Part shown: positions 27,215 to 36,792 of the stretch, in pieces
Layout of the letters: the number at the start of each line of letters is the position of its first letter
How positions within the stretch are numbered: the stretch's first letter is position 1
DNA from: Streptomyces lincolnensis
GTDB lineage: Bacteria > Actinomycetota > Actinomycetes > Streptomycetales > Streptomycetaceae
Direction of reading: 5' to 3'
Length of the DNA stretch: 64,000 nucleotides
NCBI RefSeq assembly: GCF_001685355.1
Contig: NZ_CP016438.1
Location: 1,612,001-1,676,000 of the forward strand
The notes under the pieces: model-generated
Database searches by the model: none
What the model saw: only the letters and a program-made list of their open reading frames with translations
Told to the model about the DNA's origin: nothing
Program-made: the position numbers and the translations under genes

Positions 27215-30200
27215 ATGAGCGACCTGCACCGACCTGTGCACCCCGTCCGCCTGGTCACCGCATCGGCCCTGTTCGACGGGCACGACGCGTCGATCAACAT
27301 CATGCGGCGGATCTTCCAGTCCCAGGGTGCCGAGGTCATCCACCTCGGACACAACCGGTCGGTGCGGGAGGTCGTGGACGCGGCGCTGGAGGAGGACGCG
27401 CACGGCGTGGCCGTGTCGTCGTACCAGGGCGGGCATGTGGAGTACTTCGAGTACCTGGTCGAGTCGCTGCGCGCGCAGGGCGCGGACCATGTCCGTGTGG
27501 TCGGCGGCGGGGGCGGTGTCATCGTGCCCGAGGAGATCACCCGGCTGCGCGGCAGCGGGGTGACCATCTTCTCCCCGGAGGACGGGCAGCGGATGGGCCT
27601 CGCCGGGATGGTCAACTCGGTGGTGAAGGACTGCGACTTCGACCTGTGGGACGCCGGGCCGGCCGATGCGGCCGCCGTGCTCGCCGGTGACCGGTTCGCG
27701 ATCGCCCGCGCCGTCACCGGCGCCGAACTGGGCAAGCTGGCACCGGAGTTCCTGGAGCGGCTGCGCACCTCGGCGGCGGCCCGGCCGGTGCCGGTGCTGG
27801 GCATCACCGGCACCGGCGGTTCCGGCAAGTCGTCCCTCACCGACGAGCTCGTCCGTCGTTTCCGCGTCGACCAGCAGGACAAGCTGCGGATCGCGGTGAT
27901 CGCGGTCGACCCGACCCGCCGCAGGGGCGGCGGCGCTCTGCTCGGCGACCGGATCCGGATGAACTCCCTGGACGGGGACCGGGTGTTCTTCCGGAGTCTG
28001 GCCACCCGTGGCAGCCGCGAGTTGCCCGAGCATCTGTCCGAGGTGATCGACGTCGTGAAGGCCGCCGGGTTCGACCTGGTGATCGTGGAGACGCCGGGTA
28101 TCGGGCAGGGCGACGCGGCGATCGTGCCGTTCGTCGACACCTCGCTGTATGTGATGACGCCGGAGTTCGGCGCCGCCTCGCAGCTGGAGAAGATCGACAT
28201 GCTCGACTTCGCCGACGTCGTGGCGATCAACAAGTTCGAGCGGCGCGGCGCCAAGGACGCCCTGCGCGACGTGGGCCGTCAACTGGTCCGCAACCGCGAG
28301 GCGTTCGGCATGCGGCCGGAGGACATGCCCGTGTACGGCACCTCTGCGGCCACCTTCAACGACGACGGTGTCACCGCGCTCTACCAGCATCTGAGGTCGT
28401 CCCTCGCCGGGAAGGGGCTGGTGCTGTCCGAGAGCGCGCTGGCGCCCGTCGACGTGCGCCACTCCTCCGGCATCCGCCAGGTCGTCCCGGCGGACCGGGT
28501 GCGCTATCTCGCCGAGATCACCGACACCGTCCGCGCCTATCACACCGACACCGACCGGCTGGCGGAGGCGGCCCGGCGGGTGCAGCGCCTGGAGGCCGTC
28601 CGGGGGGAACTCGTCGAGGCCGGCTCCGACGCCGCGAACGTCGAGTCACTGCTCGACGGCGCCCACAGGCAGCTCCCGCACGACGTCAGGGCGCAGATCG
28701 GCGGCTGGCCCGCGGTCGTCGCCGCCTACTCCGGCGACGAGCAGGTGGTGAAGGTCCGGGACAGGGAGATCCGCACCCCGCTGACCCGCGAGTCCCTGTC
28801 GGGCAACAAGATCCCCCGGGTCGCCCTGCCCCGCTTCACCGACCACGGGGAGCTGGTCCGGTTCTGGCGCCGGGAGAACCTGCCGGGCCGCTTCCCCTTC
28901 ACCGCCGGGGTGTTCCCCTTCAAGCGCGACGGCGAGGACCCCGCGCGGATGTTCGCCGGTGAGGGCGATCCGTTCCGCACCAACCGTCGCTTCAAGCTGC
29001 TCTCCGAGGGCCAGCCGGCCACCCGCCTGTCCACCGCCTTCGACTCGGTGACGCTCTACGGCCGTGACCCGGACGAACGCCCCGACATCTACGGCAAGGT
29101 CGGCACCTCCGGTGTGTCGGTGGCCACGCTGGACGACATGAAGGCGCTCTACGACGGCTTCGACCTGGTCGCTCCGACCACCTCGGTCTCCATGACGATC
29201 AACGGACCCGCGCCGACGATCCTGGCGTTCTTCCTCAACACCGTCATCGACCAGCAGAGCGAGAGGTTCCGCGCCGCCGAGGGCCGCGATCCGTCACCGC
29301 AGGAGGAGGCCGAGCTGCGCGCCCGTGCGTTGGCGAGCGTGCGCGGCACGGTGCAGGCGGACATCCTCAAGGAGGACCAGGGCCAGAACACCTGCCTGTT
29401 CTCCACCGAGTTCAGCCTGCGGATGATGGCCGACATCCAGGAGTGGTTCATCGCGAACAAGGTCCGCAACTTCTACTCGGTGTCGATCTCCGGCTACCAC
29501 ATCGCCGAAGCGGGCGCGAACCCCATCAGCCAGCTCGCCTTCACCCTGGCCAACGGCTTCACCTACGTCGAGGCCTATCTCGCCCGCGGCATGGACATCG
29601 ACGACTTCGCGCCGAACCTGTCGTTCTTCTTCTCCAACGGCATGGACCCCGAGTACTCCGTCCTCGGCCGGGTCGCCCGCCGGATCTGGGCCGTGGCGAT
29701 GAAGGAGAAGTACGGGGCCAACGAGCGCAGCCAGAAGCTGAAGTACCACGTCCAGACCTCCGGCCGCTCCCTGCACGCCCAGGAGATGGACTTCAACGAC
29801 ATCCGCACCACCCTCCAGGCCCTCATCGCCATCTACGACAACTGCAACAGCCTGCACACCAACGCCTACGACGAGGCCGTCACCACCCCCACCGAGGACT
29901 CCGTCCGCCGGGCCCTGGCCATCCAGCTGATCATCAACCGGGAGTGGGGCCTGGCCATGAACGAGAACCCGCTCCAGGGCTCGTTCGTCATCGACGAGCT
30001 CACCGACCTGGTGGAGGCGGCCGTCCTCACCGAGTTCGAGCGGATCAGCGAGCGCGGCGGGGTGCTCGGCGCCATGGAGACCGGCTACCAGCGCGGCCGC
30101 ATCCAGGACGAGTCGATGCTCTACGAGCAGCGCAAGCACGACGGCACGCTGCCCCTCGTCGGCGTCAACACCTTCCGCAACCCGCACGCCGACACCGCCG

Positions 30201-30445
30201 AACCCGGCGCCATCGAACTCGCCCGCGCCACCGAGGACGAGAAGCAGTCCCAGCTGGAGCGCGTGCGCACCTGCCAGTCCCGCCACCGCGACCAGGCCCA
30301 CGCCGCCCTGACCGCGCTGAAGGACGCGGCGATGGAGGGCCGCAACGTCTTCGCCGTCCTCATGGACGCCGCCCGGGTCTGCTCACTCCAGCAGATCACC
30401 GACGCCTTCTTCGAGGTCGGCGGCCAGTACCGCCGCAACGTCTGA
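27215..30445 (+). CDS. icmF: Fused isobutyryl-CoA mutase
   Basis: 1076 residues, ATG at 27215 after GGAAGG. The order is that of IcmF: an N-terminal B12-binding domain (DGHDASI with the cobalt-ligand His), a MeaB/ArgK-like G-protein chaperone domain (Walker A GTGGSGKSS near 199, DPTRRRGGGALLGDRIRMN about 228-246) and the C-terminal mutase domain. FPFTAGVFPF has Phe where methylmalonyl-CoA mutases have Tyr, as in isobutyryl-CoA mutases. The adenosylcobalamin enzyme interconverts isobutyryl-CoA and n-butyryl-CoA, linking valine breakdown with fatty-acid and polyketide starter pools. It stands alone between divergent and convergent neighbours. The length is normal. Confidence 0.95.
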   Translation: MSDLHRPVHPVRLVTASALFDGHDASINIMRRIFQSQGAEVIHLGHNRSVREVVDAALEEDAHGVAVSSYQGGHVEYFEYLVESLRAQGADHVRVVGGGGGVIVPEEITRLRGSGVTIFSPEDGQRMGLAGMVNSVVKDCDFDLWDAGPADAAAVLAGDRFAIARAVTGAELGKLAPEFLERLRTSAAARPVPVLGITGTGGSGKSSLTDELVRRFRVDQQDKLRIAVIAVDPTRRRGGGALLGDRIRMNSLDGDRVFFRSLATRGSRELPEHLSEVIDVVKAAGFDLVIVETPGIGQGDAAIVPFVDTSLYVMTPEFGAASQLEKIDMLDFADVVAINKFERRGAKDALRDVGRQLVRNREAFGMRPEDMPVYGTSAATFNDDGVTALYQHLRSSLAGKGLVLSESALAPVDVRHSSGIRQVVPADRVRYLAEITDTVRAYHTDTDRLAEAARRVQRLEAVRGELVEAGSDAANVESLLDGAHRQLPHDVRAQIGGWPAVVAAYSGDEQVVKVRDREIRTPLTRESLSGNKIPRVALPRFTDHGELVRFWRRENLPGRFPFTAGVFPFKRDGEDPARMFAGEGDPFRTNRRFKLLSEGQPATRLSTAFDSVTLYGRDPDERPDIYGKVGTSGVSVATLDDMKALYDGFDLVAPTTSVSMTINGPAPTILAFFLNTVIDQQSERFRAAEGRDPSPQEEAELRARALASVRGTVQADILKEDQGQNTCLFSTEFSLRMMADIQEWFIANKVRNFYSVSISGYHIAEAGANPISQLAFTLANGFTYVEAYLARGMDIDDFAPNLSFFFSNGMDPEYSVLGRVARRIWAVAMKEKYGANERSQKLKYHVQTSGRSLHAQEMDFNDIRTTLQALIAIYDNCNSLHTNAYDEAVTTPTEDSVRRALAIQLIINREWGLAMNENPLQGSFVIDELTDLVEAAVLTEFERISERGGVLGAMETGYQRGRIQDESMLYEQRKHDGTLPLVGVNTFRNPHADTAEPGAIELARATEDEKQSQLERVRTCQSRHRDQAHAALTALKDAAMEGRNVFAVLMDAARVCSLQQITDAFFEVGGQYRRNV

Positions 30446-30461
30446 CCCCGGCTCCCCCGGG

Positions 30462-32198
30462 TCAGCCGGCCCGGCGTGTGTGGGCTTCCGCGAGGAGCAG
30501 GTAGCTGCTCGCGGTCCAGGTGTAGGCGCGGTCGCGCAGGCCCCGGCCCGTGAGGGCGTCGAAGTTCTCGGCGAAGCCGTGGGCCTCGCACAGGGCGCGG
30601 AAGCGGGCGCTGATGTCGTCAGCGAGCCGGTGGTGGCCGGCGCGGCGCAGCCCGTCCTCGACGAGGACCGTGGCGGGGGCCCAGATGGGGCCGCGCCAGT
30701 AGCCGTCGGCGAGGTAGTGCGGTGAGGTGGTCAGCTCGGTGGCGAGGCCGTACGGCGTGAGGTGGGCCTTGATGTGATCGGCCAGGGCGCTGCCGACCTC
30801 GACGGGCAGGTGCTCGCCCAGCACGATGGGCATGAGGTCGAGGAGGCTGGAGCTGCTCCAGGTGTCCCCGGTGGAGACGCCCCGGGCGACGAACCGGTCG
30901 CCCTTCCAGAGCTGCGCGAGCAGCGCCGTCTGGATCTCGTCCGCCGTTCCGGTCCATCGGCGGGACTCGTCCGGTCTCTCCAACTCTCGTGCCAGATCGG
31001 CCAGTTCGTGGAGCTGGAGGACGAGGAAGGCCGACAGGTCGGCGGTGGCGACGACCCGCTCGGGGTCGAAGGTGGTGGCGTTGTCCCAGCCGCTGTCGTT
31101 TCCGTGCTGGTAGTGGGCCAGTTCGGCGCCGGGGGCGCGACGCTCGGTGAGCCAGAAATCCGTCCAGCGTGCCAGCTTGTCGTAGGTCTCGGCCAGTTGG
31201 GCCCGGTCGGGGGGCGTGGGCAGCCGGCGGCGGAGATGGCCGAAGGTCCAGCCGTGGATGGGCGGTTTGACGAAGTTGTAGAGGACCTCGGAGTGGGTGA
31301 CCGAGTCGGGCAGGGCCCCGCTGTCGTCCTGGTGGTCGAAGGGCAGGGCGAACTGGTCCAGCGCCAGGTCGGGACAACCGGCCGCCAGGGCGAGGGCGTT
31401 GAAGCAGTGGTCCCAGCTCCAGACCTTGTCCATCCAGTGCTTGGACATCAGCACCCCGGGCCGCTGCACCAGGCCCGCGGGACGCACGGTCGCCGACCAG
31501 ACGACGTAGGCGGCGAGTTCGGCGGCCGGGGTGGCGGACGACCGCCAGGGAGCCACCGTGTCGACGAACTCCGTGAACGACCGCCGCGCCGACTCCACGA
31601 CCTCGTCGAAGGTGACCGGGGACGTGAACCGCGGGCGGGCGGTGTCGAGTTCCTCGATGGCGATCTCCCAGTCACCGTCGCCCCGTCCGGCCAGGGTGAG
31701 ACCGCGGTCGGCGCTGCCCAGCGCCTGGGCCCCGACGGTGTCGGCGACGGTGCCGGACAGCACGGTGACGCGGTAGCGACGGCCGGTCTCGTACGACGTG
31801 AACACGTGCGCGTCGGCGGCCGGGTCGTGGAAGAAGTACGTGCCGCTGAACGGGGTCAGGGCCTGGGCGGCGGCGGTGACGGCCATGCCCAGGCCGCTCC
31901 CCCGCAGGCGTACGGTGTCCGGCGACTCGTAGGCGAGATCCACCCGTCCGCCACCCTCACCGGTCCAGCTGAGCAGGCCCGGTACGGCCCGCAGACCGCT
32001 CTCGGCCCGGCCGCCCGTCACCGGGTCCAGGGGGATCAGGCGCAGGACGCCGTGCATGCCGTTCTGGTGGGAGACGAGGTGCAGGTCGTCGGCGTAGGTC
32101 TTCTCCGCCACCACGGGTGAGATGTCGAACCAGGAGCCGTGTGTGCTGAACGGGATGTCGTGGACGGAGAAGGCCGGGCCGGACGGGGCGGCGGTCAT
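30462..32198 (-). CDS. Intracellular glycoside hydrolase, GH63/trehalase-like (alpha/alpha)6 barrel
   Basis: 578 residues, no signal peptide. I chose the ATG at 32198 because the conserved sequence begins there; the longer open frame runs back through the permease genes in another frame. Ribosome binding is weak, so coupling to the operon is likely. The C-terminal two thirds show (alpha/alpha)6-barrel signatures of GH63/GH37-type enzymes: MDKVWSWDHCFNALAL, HGNDSGWDN with a likely catalytic Asp, and YWRGPIWAPATVLV. It is the last gene of the carbohydrate importer operon and probably splits an imported oligosaccharide or glycoside. Mannosylglycerate, trehalose-like or other alpha-linked substrates are possible. 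Confidence 0.8.
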   Translation of the reverse strand: MTAAPSGPAFSVHDIPFSTHGSWFDISPVVAEKTYADDLHLVSHQNGMHGVLRLIPLDPVTGGRAESGLRAVPGLLSWTGEGGGRVDLAYESPDTVRLRGSGLGMAVTAAAQALTPFSGTYFFHDPAADAHVFTSYETGRRYRVTVLSGTVADTVGAQALGSADRGLTLAGRGDGDWEIAIEELDTARPRFTSPVTFDEVVESARRSFTEFVDTVAPWRSSATPAAELAAYVVWSATVRPAGLVQRPGVLMSKHWMDKVWSWDHCFNALALAAGCPDLALDQFALPFDHQDDSGALPDSVTHSEVLYNFVKPPIHGWTFGHLRRRLPTPPDRAQLAETYDKLARWTDFWLTERRAPGAELAHYQHGNDSGWDNATTFDPERVVATADLSAFLVLQLHELADLARELERPDESRRWTGTADEIQTALLAQLWKGDRFVARGVSTGDTWSSSSLLDLMPIVLGEHLPVEVGSALADHIKAHLTPYGLATELTTSPHYLADGYWRGPIWAPATVLVEDGLRRAGHHRLADDISARFRALCEAHGFAENFDALTGRGLRDRAYTWTASSYLLLAEAHTRRAG

Positions 32199-32257
32199 GA
32201 AGAGGTACTCGTTTCTCGAGCAGGGATCGTCAGGGACACGGGGATGGCCCTGGGGAG

Positions 32258-33082
32258 TCAGTCCTTGACGGCACCGGCGGTCACGCCCGCGGCGATGTAG
32301 CGCTGGGCGAGGACGAGGATGACCGCGGCGGGCAGCGAGGCCACGACGGCGGTGGCCATGATGGCGTTCCACTCCTGGTTGTTGTTGCCGATGTAGTGGT
32401 AGATGCCGAGGGTGATTGGCTCGTGGGCACCGCCGTTGACGAGGGTGCCGGCGAAGACGAAGTCGGACCACGACCACAGGAACGCGAACAGCGACACCGT
32501 GACGACGGCGTTGCGGCTCATCGGCAGGACGACCGACCAGAAGGTGCGCAGCGGCCCGGCGCCGTCGGTCTTCGCGGCCTGGAGCAGTTCGCCGGGGATG
32601 CCGGACATGAACGCGGTGAAGATGAGCACGCCGAAGGGGACGGCCAGGGTGGAGTCGGCGATGATCAGGCCGGGGACGGACTGGAGCATGCCGAGGCTGA
32701 GGTAGATGGCGTAGAAGCCCATCGCCATGACGATGCCGGGGATCATCTGGGCGGCCAGCAGGACGAAGTTCAGGACGCCCGCGCCGCGCGGGCGCAGCTT
32801 GGCCAGCGCGTAGCCGGCCGGAGCGGACAGGGCCACCGTCAGCACGACGGTGCCGAGGCCGACGACGAGGCTGGTGCCCAGGTAGGGCAGCTGCTCGTCG
32901 AGGACGGTGCGGTAGCCCTCCAGCGTGCCGTGCAGCGGCACCAGGTCCGGCGGACTCTTGCGCATGTCCCGCTCGGGGGTGAGGGAGACGTTCACCATCC
33001 AGTAGACGGGGAAGAGCATGATGCCGGTCAGCAGCAGGCCGACGGCCGTCTTCCACCACGTACGGCTGGGGGCTCGGTTCAT
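32258..33082 (-). CDS. Carbohydrate ABC permease (MalG-like)
   Basis: 274 residues from the ATG at 33082, overlapping the previous permease stop by four bases. Six hydrophobic helices are visible, and the cytoplasmic EAA loop appears as ELLQAAKTDGAGPLRTFWSVVLP (about 180-202), the docking site for an ATPase. This is the second permease of a CUT1 sugar importer. No ATPase gene is present in the operon; in Streptomyces the shared ATPase MsiK usually serves such systems. Confidence 0.92.
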   Translation of the reverse strand: MNRAPSRTWWKTAVGLLLTGIMLFPVYWMVNVSLTPERDMRKSPPDLVPLHGTLEGYRTVLDEQLPYLGTSLVVGLGTVVLTVALSAPAGYALAKLRPRGAGVLNFVLLAAQMIPGIVMAMGFYAIYLSLGMLQSVPGLIIADSTLAVPFGVLIFTAFMSGIPGELLQAAKTDGAGPLRTFWSVVLPMSRNAVVTVSLFAFLWSWSDFVFAGTLVNGGAHEPITLGIYHYIGNNNQEWNAIMATAVVASLPAAVILVLAQRYIAAGVTAGAVKD

Positions 33083-34056
33083 GACAGCGCCTGCTTTCGC
33101 TGGGCCCGGACGTAGATCAGGCCGAAGACCAGCGCGGCGACCACCAGGAGGTTGCCGACGGCCGCGCCGGGTCCGAAGGCGGGCAGCAGGTTGCCGAAGC
33201 CGAGCTGGTAGGACCAGGTGGCGAAGGTGGTGGACGAGTCCGCCGGGCCGCCCCTGGTCATGATCCAGATGATGTCGAAGACCTTGAGTGTGTAGATCAG
33301 GCCGAGGAGCAGGGTGATCGCCGACACCGGCCGCAGCAGCGGGACGGTGATGCGCCAGAAGCGCTGCCAGGCGTTCGCCCCGTCGAGGGCCGCCGCTTCG
33401 TACAGGCCGGCGGGGATGGACTGGAGGCCGCTGTACAGGACGACCAGGTTGAAGGGGACGCCGATCCAGATGTTCGCGATGATCACCGAGGTCAGTGACC
33501 AGTCCGGCGAGGTCAGCCAGTTCACCGGCCCGACGCCGAAGGCGTTCAGGAAGGCGTTGACCACACCGGAGTCGCTGTTGAGCATCCACGACCAGGTGGA
33601 GGCCGACACGATCAGCGGCAGCAGCCAGGGCACCAGGAACAGGGCGCGCAGGGTGGCGGAGAGCCGGAAGTGCTGGTGGAAGAAGACCGCGAGGGCCAGG
33701 CCGATGGCGTACTGGAAGACCAGGCACACGGCGGTGAACACCACGGTGTGCAGCAGGGCCGGGGCGAAGGCCGGGTCGTCGAAGACGGTGAGGTAGTTCT
33801 CGATGCCCGTGAAGGGCGCGTCGCCCTGGACGAAGGAGCGGACGGTGTAGTGGCGCAGGCTGAGGTCGATGTTGCGGTAGAGCGGATAGGCGTAGAACAG
33901 GACGAGGTAGAGGGTCACGGGGGCGAGGAACGCCCAGGCGGCCCACTGTGCGGAGGGCGGCCGGCGCCGCGTCCCGGCGCCGCTGTCCCGGGGTGGGGCC
34001 GCGGCGGCCGGGGCGCGCTCGGACCGGTGGTCCGGCGGGTGGGTGGTCTGTTTCAT
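33079..34056 (-). CDS. Carbohydrate ABC permease (MalF-like)
   Basis: 325 residues from ATG 34056; a GTG nine bases further upstream (34065) is an equal alternative, and neither has a clear ribosome-binding site, so coupling to the binding-protein stop at 34067 is likely. A long Pro/Ala-rich cytoplasmic leader is followed by six transmembrane helices, with the EAA loop YEAAALDGANAWQRFWRITVP (about 219-240). First permease of the CUT1-type sugar importer. Confidence 0.92.
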   Translation of the reverse strand: MKQTTHPPDHRSERAPAAAAPPRDSGAGTRRRPPSAQWAAWAFLAPVTLYLVLFYAYPLYRNIDLSLRHYTVRSFVQGDAPFTGIENYLTVFDDPAFAPALLHTVVFTAVCLVFQYAIGLALAVFFHQHFRLSATLRALFLVPWLLPLIVSASTWSWMLNSDSGVVNAFLNAFGVGPVNWLTSPDWSLTSVIIANIWIGVPFNLVVLYSGLQSIPAGLYEAAALDGANAWQRFWRITVPLLRPVSAITLLLGLIYTLKVFDIIWIMTRGGPADSSTTFATWSYQLGFGNLLPAFGPGAAVGNLLVVAALVFGLIYVRAQRKQALS

Positions 34057-34066
34057 CGGGCTCACG

Positions 34067-35308
34067 TCACTTGGCCGCGTCCTGCGCCGAAGTGAGCGCG
34101 TCCTTCGGCGACTTGGACCCGCTGAGGGCGGACTGGACGGCCTTCCACAGCTGCTCGGAGATCTTGGGGTACTGGGTGCCCAGGTTGTCGCTGGTGCGTC
34201 CCTTGGCCTTCTTGACCGCCTCGACCCAGGGCTGGAGCGCGGCGTTCGCCGCCACCTGCTTGTCCTGGACCTCGGTGGTGGGGGCGACGTAGGACAGGGT
34301 GGTGTCGGTGTCGTACAGGTTCTGGGTGCTGGTCAGACAGGTCGCGAGCTTCTGGGAGGTGGTGTAGCGGTCGGTGTCGTCCTGGACGGGGAGGGTGACG
34401 AACTCGCCGCCGGTGGGAGCGGCGGCGCTGCCGCCCGCGGCGGCGGGGACGGGCAGCACCCCGTACTCGAAGCCGGCCTTCTCGGCGCCCGCGAGCTGCC
34501 AGGTGCCGTTCTCGGCGAACGCGAAGTCGCCGCCGGCGAACTCCTGCCAGCTGGTGGTCTGGGTGTTGTTGAGGACCGAGTTCGGGGCGTAGCCCTTGTC
34601 CAGCCAGCCCTTCCACAGCGACAGCGCGGAGACGGCCTGGTCGGAGTCGAGCCGGGTGAGTTCGGCGTCCGCGCCCCAGAACCACGGCAGGAACTGGAAG
34701 CTGCCCTCCTCGGTGCCGATCGCCGAGAACGTGATGCCCTTCTTGCCGGCCTTCTTCACCTTCTCCAGCGCGGCCGTCAGCGAGGGCCAGTCCTTGACCG
34801 AGGCGATGTCCACCCCGGCTTCCTTCAGCACGCTCTTGTTGTAGTAGAGGGCAAGGGTGTTGGCGCCGATCGGGGTGCCGTAGGTCTTTCCGTCCGACTG
34901 GCCGGCCGCGAGCAGGTTCGGGTCCACCTTGGAGGTGTCCAGCTTGTTGTCGTCGGTCGTGGTGAGCACGCCGGCCTCGGCCAGCGTCGACACCACCGGG
35001 TTGTCGACGACGAGGACGTCCGGGGAGTTGCCCTGCTGGGCGGCGAGCAGTGTCTTGTTGGCCAGGTCGCTGGTGTCGTAGCCGGTCCGCTTGATCTTCA
35101 CGCCGGCCTTGCCGCCGCAGTCGTCCAGCAGCTTCGTCCAGGCCGAGTCCTTGGTGAACTGCGGATACGGGTCCCAGACGGTGAAGGTGCCGCTGTCCGC
35201 GCCCTTGGCGCCGCTGCTGCCCGAACCGGAGGAACAGGCGGTGCCGACGACGGCGACGACGGTCGACACGGCCACGGCTGCGAGGAGTCGTCTGGAGGAA
35301 CTGTGCAT
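34067..35308 (-). CDS. Sugar-binding lipoprotein of CUT1 ABC importer
   Basis: 413 residues. The ATG at 35308 has GAAGGA upstream and gives a clean lipoprotein signal: RR, hydrophobic core, VVGTAC with lipidated Cys25. The mature protein is a family 1 solute-binding protein (GNSPDVLVVDNPVVSTLAEAG; NTLALYYNKSVLKEAG), the usual partner of MalF/MalG-type permeases. It follows lacI by 133 bases; no separate operator of the CGAACCGGTTCG type is seen in that gap. The ligand is probably an oligosaccharide set free by the divergent secreted glycosidase. Confidence 0.93.
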   Translation of the reverse strand: MHSSSRRLLAAVAVSTVVAVVGTACSSGSGSSGAKGADSGTFTVWDPYPQFTKDSAWTKLLDDCGGKAGVKIKRTGYDTSDLANKTLLAAQQGNSPDVLVVDNPVVSTLAEAGVLTTTDDNKLDTSKVDPNLLAAGQSDGKTYGTPIGANTLALYYNKSVLKEAGVDIASVKDWPSLTAALEKVKKAGKKGITFSAIGTEEGSFQFLPWFWGADAELTRLDSDQAVSALSLWKGWLDKGYAPNSVLNNTQTTSWQEFAGGDFAFAENGTWQLAGAEKAGFEYGVLPVPAAAGGSAAAPTGGEFVTLPVQDDTDRYTTSQKLATCLTSTQNLYDTDTTLSYVAPTTEVQDKQVAANAALQPWVEAVKKAKGRTSDNLGTQYPKISEQLWKAVQSALSGSKSPKDALTSAQDAAK

Positions 35309-35441
35309 GGCAGATCCTTCGTTCTCGGCACACGGGTGCCGTAGGAGGGGTGACACGGGAGGAAGCGGGCACGCCGAACGACGACGGTGAGGGATGCGCG
35401 CCCGGTAACAGGAAGGGGTTGCGGGGAGCCGTGCTGTGGGG

Positions 35442-36479
35442 TCAGGAGTCCGGCGTCGGGGCGGGTCGTCCGCCGGTGGCGGGTCCGGTGCTGCTCCGCA
35501 GCGAGATCGGCGGCGTGAGCAGGTGGTGCCGGGGCGGCGCGTCGGGATGGTCGAGCCGCTCGATGAGCAGGTCGACGGCGTGCCGGCCCATCTCCGCCGC
35601 CGGTACGTCCGCCGCGCTGAGCTGCGGGGTCACCGTCTCCGCCCACCGGGCGGCCACGACTCCGGTGACGGAGAAGTCGCGCGGCACATGACGGCCCGCC
35701 TGGGCGAGCCCTCGGTAGAGGCCGCCCAGAGCGGCCTCGTTCAGCGTGACCAGGGCCGTGGTGGCCGGGTCGTCGTCCAGGATGCGTTCCAGGCACGCCT
35801 GGCCGGAGGCCGCGTCGTCCCCGCAGCAGTACGTCCGCACCGTCAGCCCGCGCTCGGCCGCGGCCTTGGTGAAGCCGTCCATGCCCCGGTGGGCCGACTC
35901 GTACCCGGCCCGCAGGAGTTGCTCGGGACGGTTGACGAAGGCCACCCTGCGGTGGCCGAGGTCCGCGAGATGGTGGACGCACGCCGCCGCCAGCGCGGTG
36001 TGGTCCAGGCCGACCCACCAGCCGCCCTCCGGATGGGCGGTACGGCCGATGGTGACGGCGGGGAAGTCCAGCGCGGCCAGGTGATCGACCCGGTCGTCCT
36101 GAAGTCTGATCTCCATCAGGATCGCGCCGTCGACCCGCCGCTCCCCCAGCAGGCGCTGGAAGGAGCGGTCGCTGTCCACACCGCTCGGGGACAGCAGCAC
36201 GTCGTAGTCACGGGCCGCCGCGGCCTCCACCACACTGCCGATGAAGTCCAGCTGCATCCCCGTGTAGTGGTTCCCGGCCGGCGGGAAGACCAGCCCGATG
36301 GTGCTGGTGCGTCCGTTGGCCAGGGCTCGGGCGCTGGCGCTGGGCCGGTACCCGAGTTCGTCCACGACCTGCTGGATCTTCCGGCGTGTGTCCTCCGACA
36401 CCGGTCGCTTGCCGCTGAGGGCGTAGGACACGGTGCTGCGTGAGACACCGGCCCGCCGGGCGATCTCACCGATGTTCAC
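35442..36479 (-). CDS. LacI-family repressor of the glycoside operon
   Basis: 345 residues. I start at GTG 36479 (VNIGEIARRAGVS), which has GAAGGAG eight bases upstream; the longer ATG start has none. A classic LacI helix-turn-helix (IGEIARRAGVSRSTVSYALSG, about 2-22) and hinge helix (SASARALANGRT) are followed by a periplasmic-binding-protein sensor domain. Four matching palindromes lie in the divergent intergenic region, two of them in its own promoter region, indicating autoregulation and control of the secreted glycosidase. The inducer is presumably a breakdown sugar. Confidence 0.94.
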   Translation of the reverse strand: MNIGEIARRAGVSRSTVSYALSGKRPVSEDTRRKIQQVVDELGYRPSASARALANGRTSTIGLVFPPAGNHYTGMQLDFIGSVVEAAAARDYDVLLSPSGVDSDRSFQRLLGERRVDGAILMEIRLQDDRVDHLAALDFPAVTIGRTAHPEGGWWVGLDHTALAAACVHHLADLGHRRVAFVNRPEQLLRAGYESAHRGMDGFTKAAAERGLTVRTYCCGDDAASGQACLERILDDDPATTALVTLNEAALGGLYRGLAQAGRHVPRDFSVTGVVAARWAETVTPQLSAADVPAAEMGRHAVDLLIERLDHPDAPPRHHLLTPPISLRSSTGPATGGRPAPTPDS

Positions 36480-36494
36480 GGGGACTCCTTCGTC

Positions 36495-36504
36495 GAACCG
36501 GTTC
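36495..36504. promoter_or_regulatory. LacI operator 1 (GAACCGGTTC)
   Basis: Perfect 10-bp palindrome directly upstream of the lacI ribosome-binding site. Its core is the same as in the three further copies. Confidence 0.85.
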
Positions 36505-36520
36505 ACCTGCGACCGATTGT

Positions 36521-36532
36521 CGAACCGGTTCG
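36521..36532. promoter_or_regulatory. LacI operator 2 (CGAACCGGTTCG)
   Basis: Perfect 12-bp palindrome, 26 bases from operator 1 and nine bases downstream of the lacI -10 element, so it covers the expected start of transcription region. Confidence 0.88.
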
Positions 36533-36541
36533 CGTGAAGTG

Positions 36542-36570
36542 AAGGTAGGAACTGCCCCGACGCCTGTCAA
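36542..36570 (-). promoter_or_regulatory. lacI promoter (TTGACA-17-TACCTT)
   Basis: On the minus strand TTGACA (36570-36565) and TACCTT (36547-36542) are 17 bases apart, a near-consensus vegetative promoter reading toward lacI. Confidence 0.8.
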
Positions 36571-36631
36571 CACTTCCGGCGCCACTTCTTCGGACCTGGC
36601 GGGAGGCCTTCAGAAGCTTGTGTCGAAGGGA

Positions 36632-36660
36632 TTGCTGGCCACGCTTCCCGGTGCTAGCTT
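36632..36660 (+). promoter_or_regulatory. Secreted-glycosidase promoter (TTGCTG-17-TAGCTT)
   Basis: TTGCTG at 36632-36637 and TAGCTT at 36655-36660 with a 17-base spacer. An operator begins two bases after the -10 element. Confidence 0.75.
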
Positions 36661-36662
36661 CC

Positions 36663-36674
36663 CGAACCGGTTCG
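36663..36674. promoter_or_regulatory. LacI operator 3 (CGAACCGGTTCG)
   Basis: Perfect 12-bp palindrome over the expected transcription start of the secreted glycosidase gene. Confidence 0.88.
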
Positions 36675-36792
36675 ATGAACTGATCCTTCCGACGCCCTTC
36701 GGCCCGTTCCGACCCCGCTTCGAAAACACGGGCTCGACCTCTCCCCGCCCTGACGAGCCGCTTGCCTCCGCTCACCTCCGCGGCACACCAGA

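Noticed and set aside
30446..30470. CCGGCT/AGCCGG hairpin between icmF and the glycosidase
   Set aside because: Stem of only six bases with a ten-base loop, expected by chance at this GC level.
32199..33059. Long N-terminal extension of the intracellular glycosidase
   Set aside because: Overlaps the permease gene in another frame; the conserved sequence begins at ATG 32198.
35309..35441. Search for a LacI operator before the sugar-binding protein gene
   Set aside because: No CGAACCGGTTCG-like palindrome; only a short GGCAC/GTGCC repeat is present.
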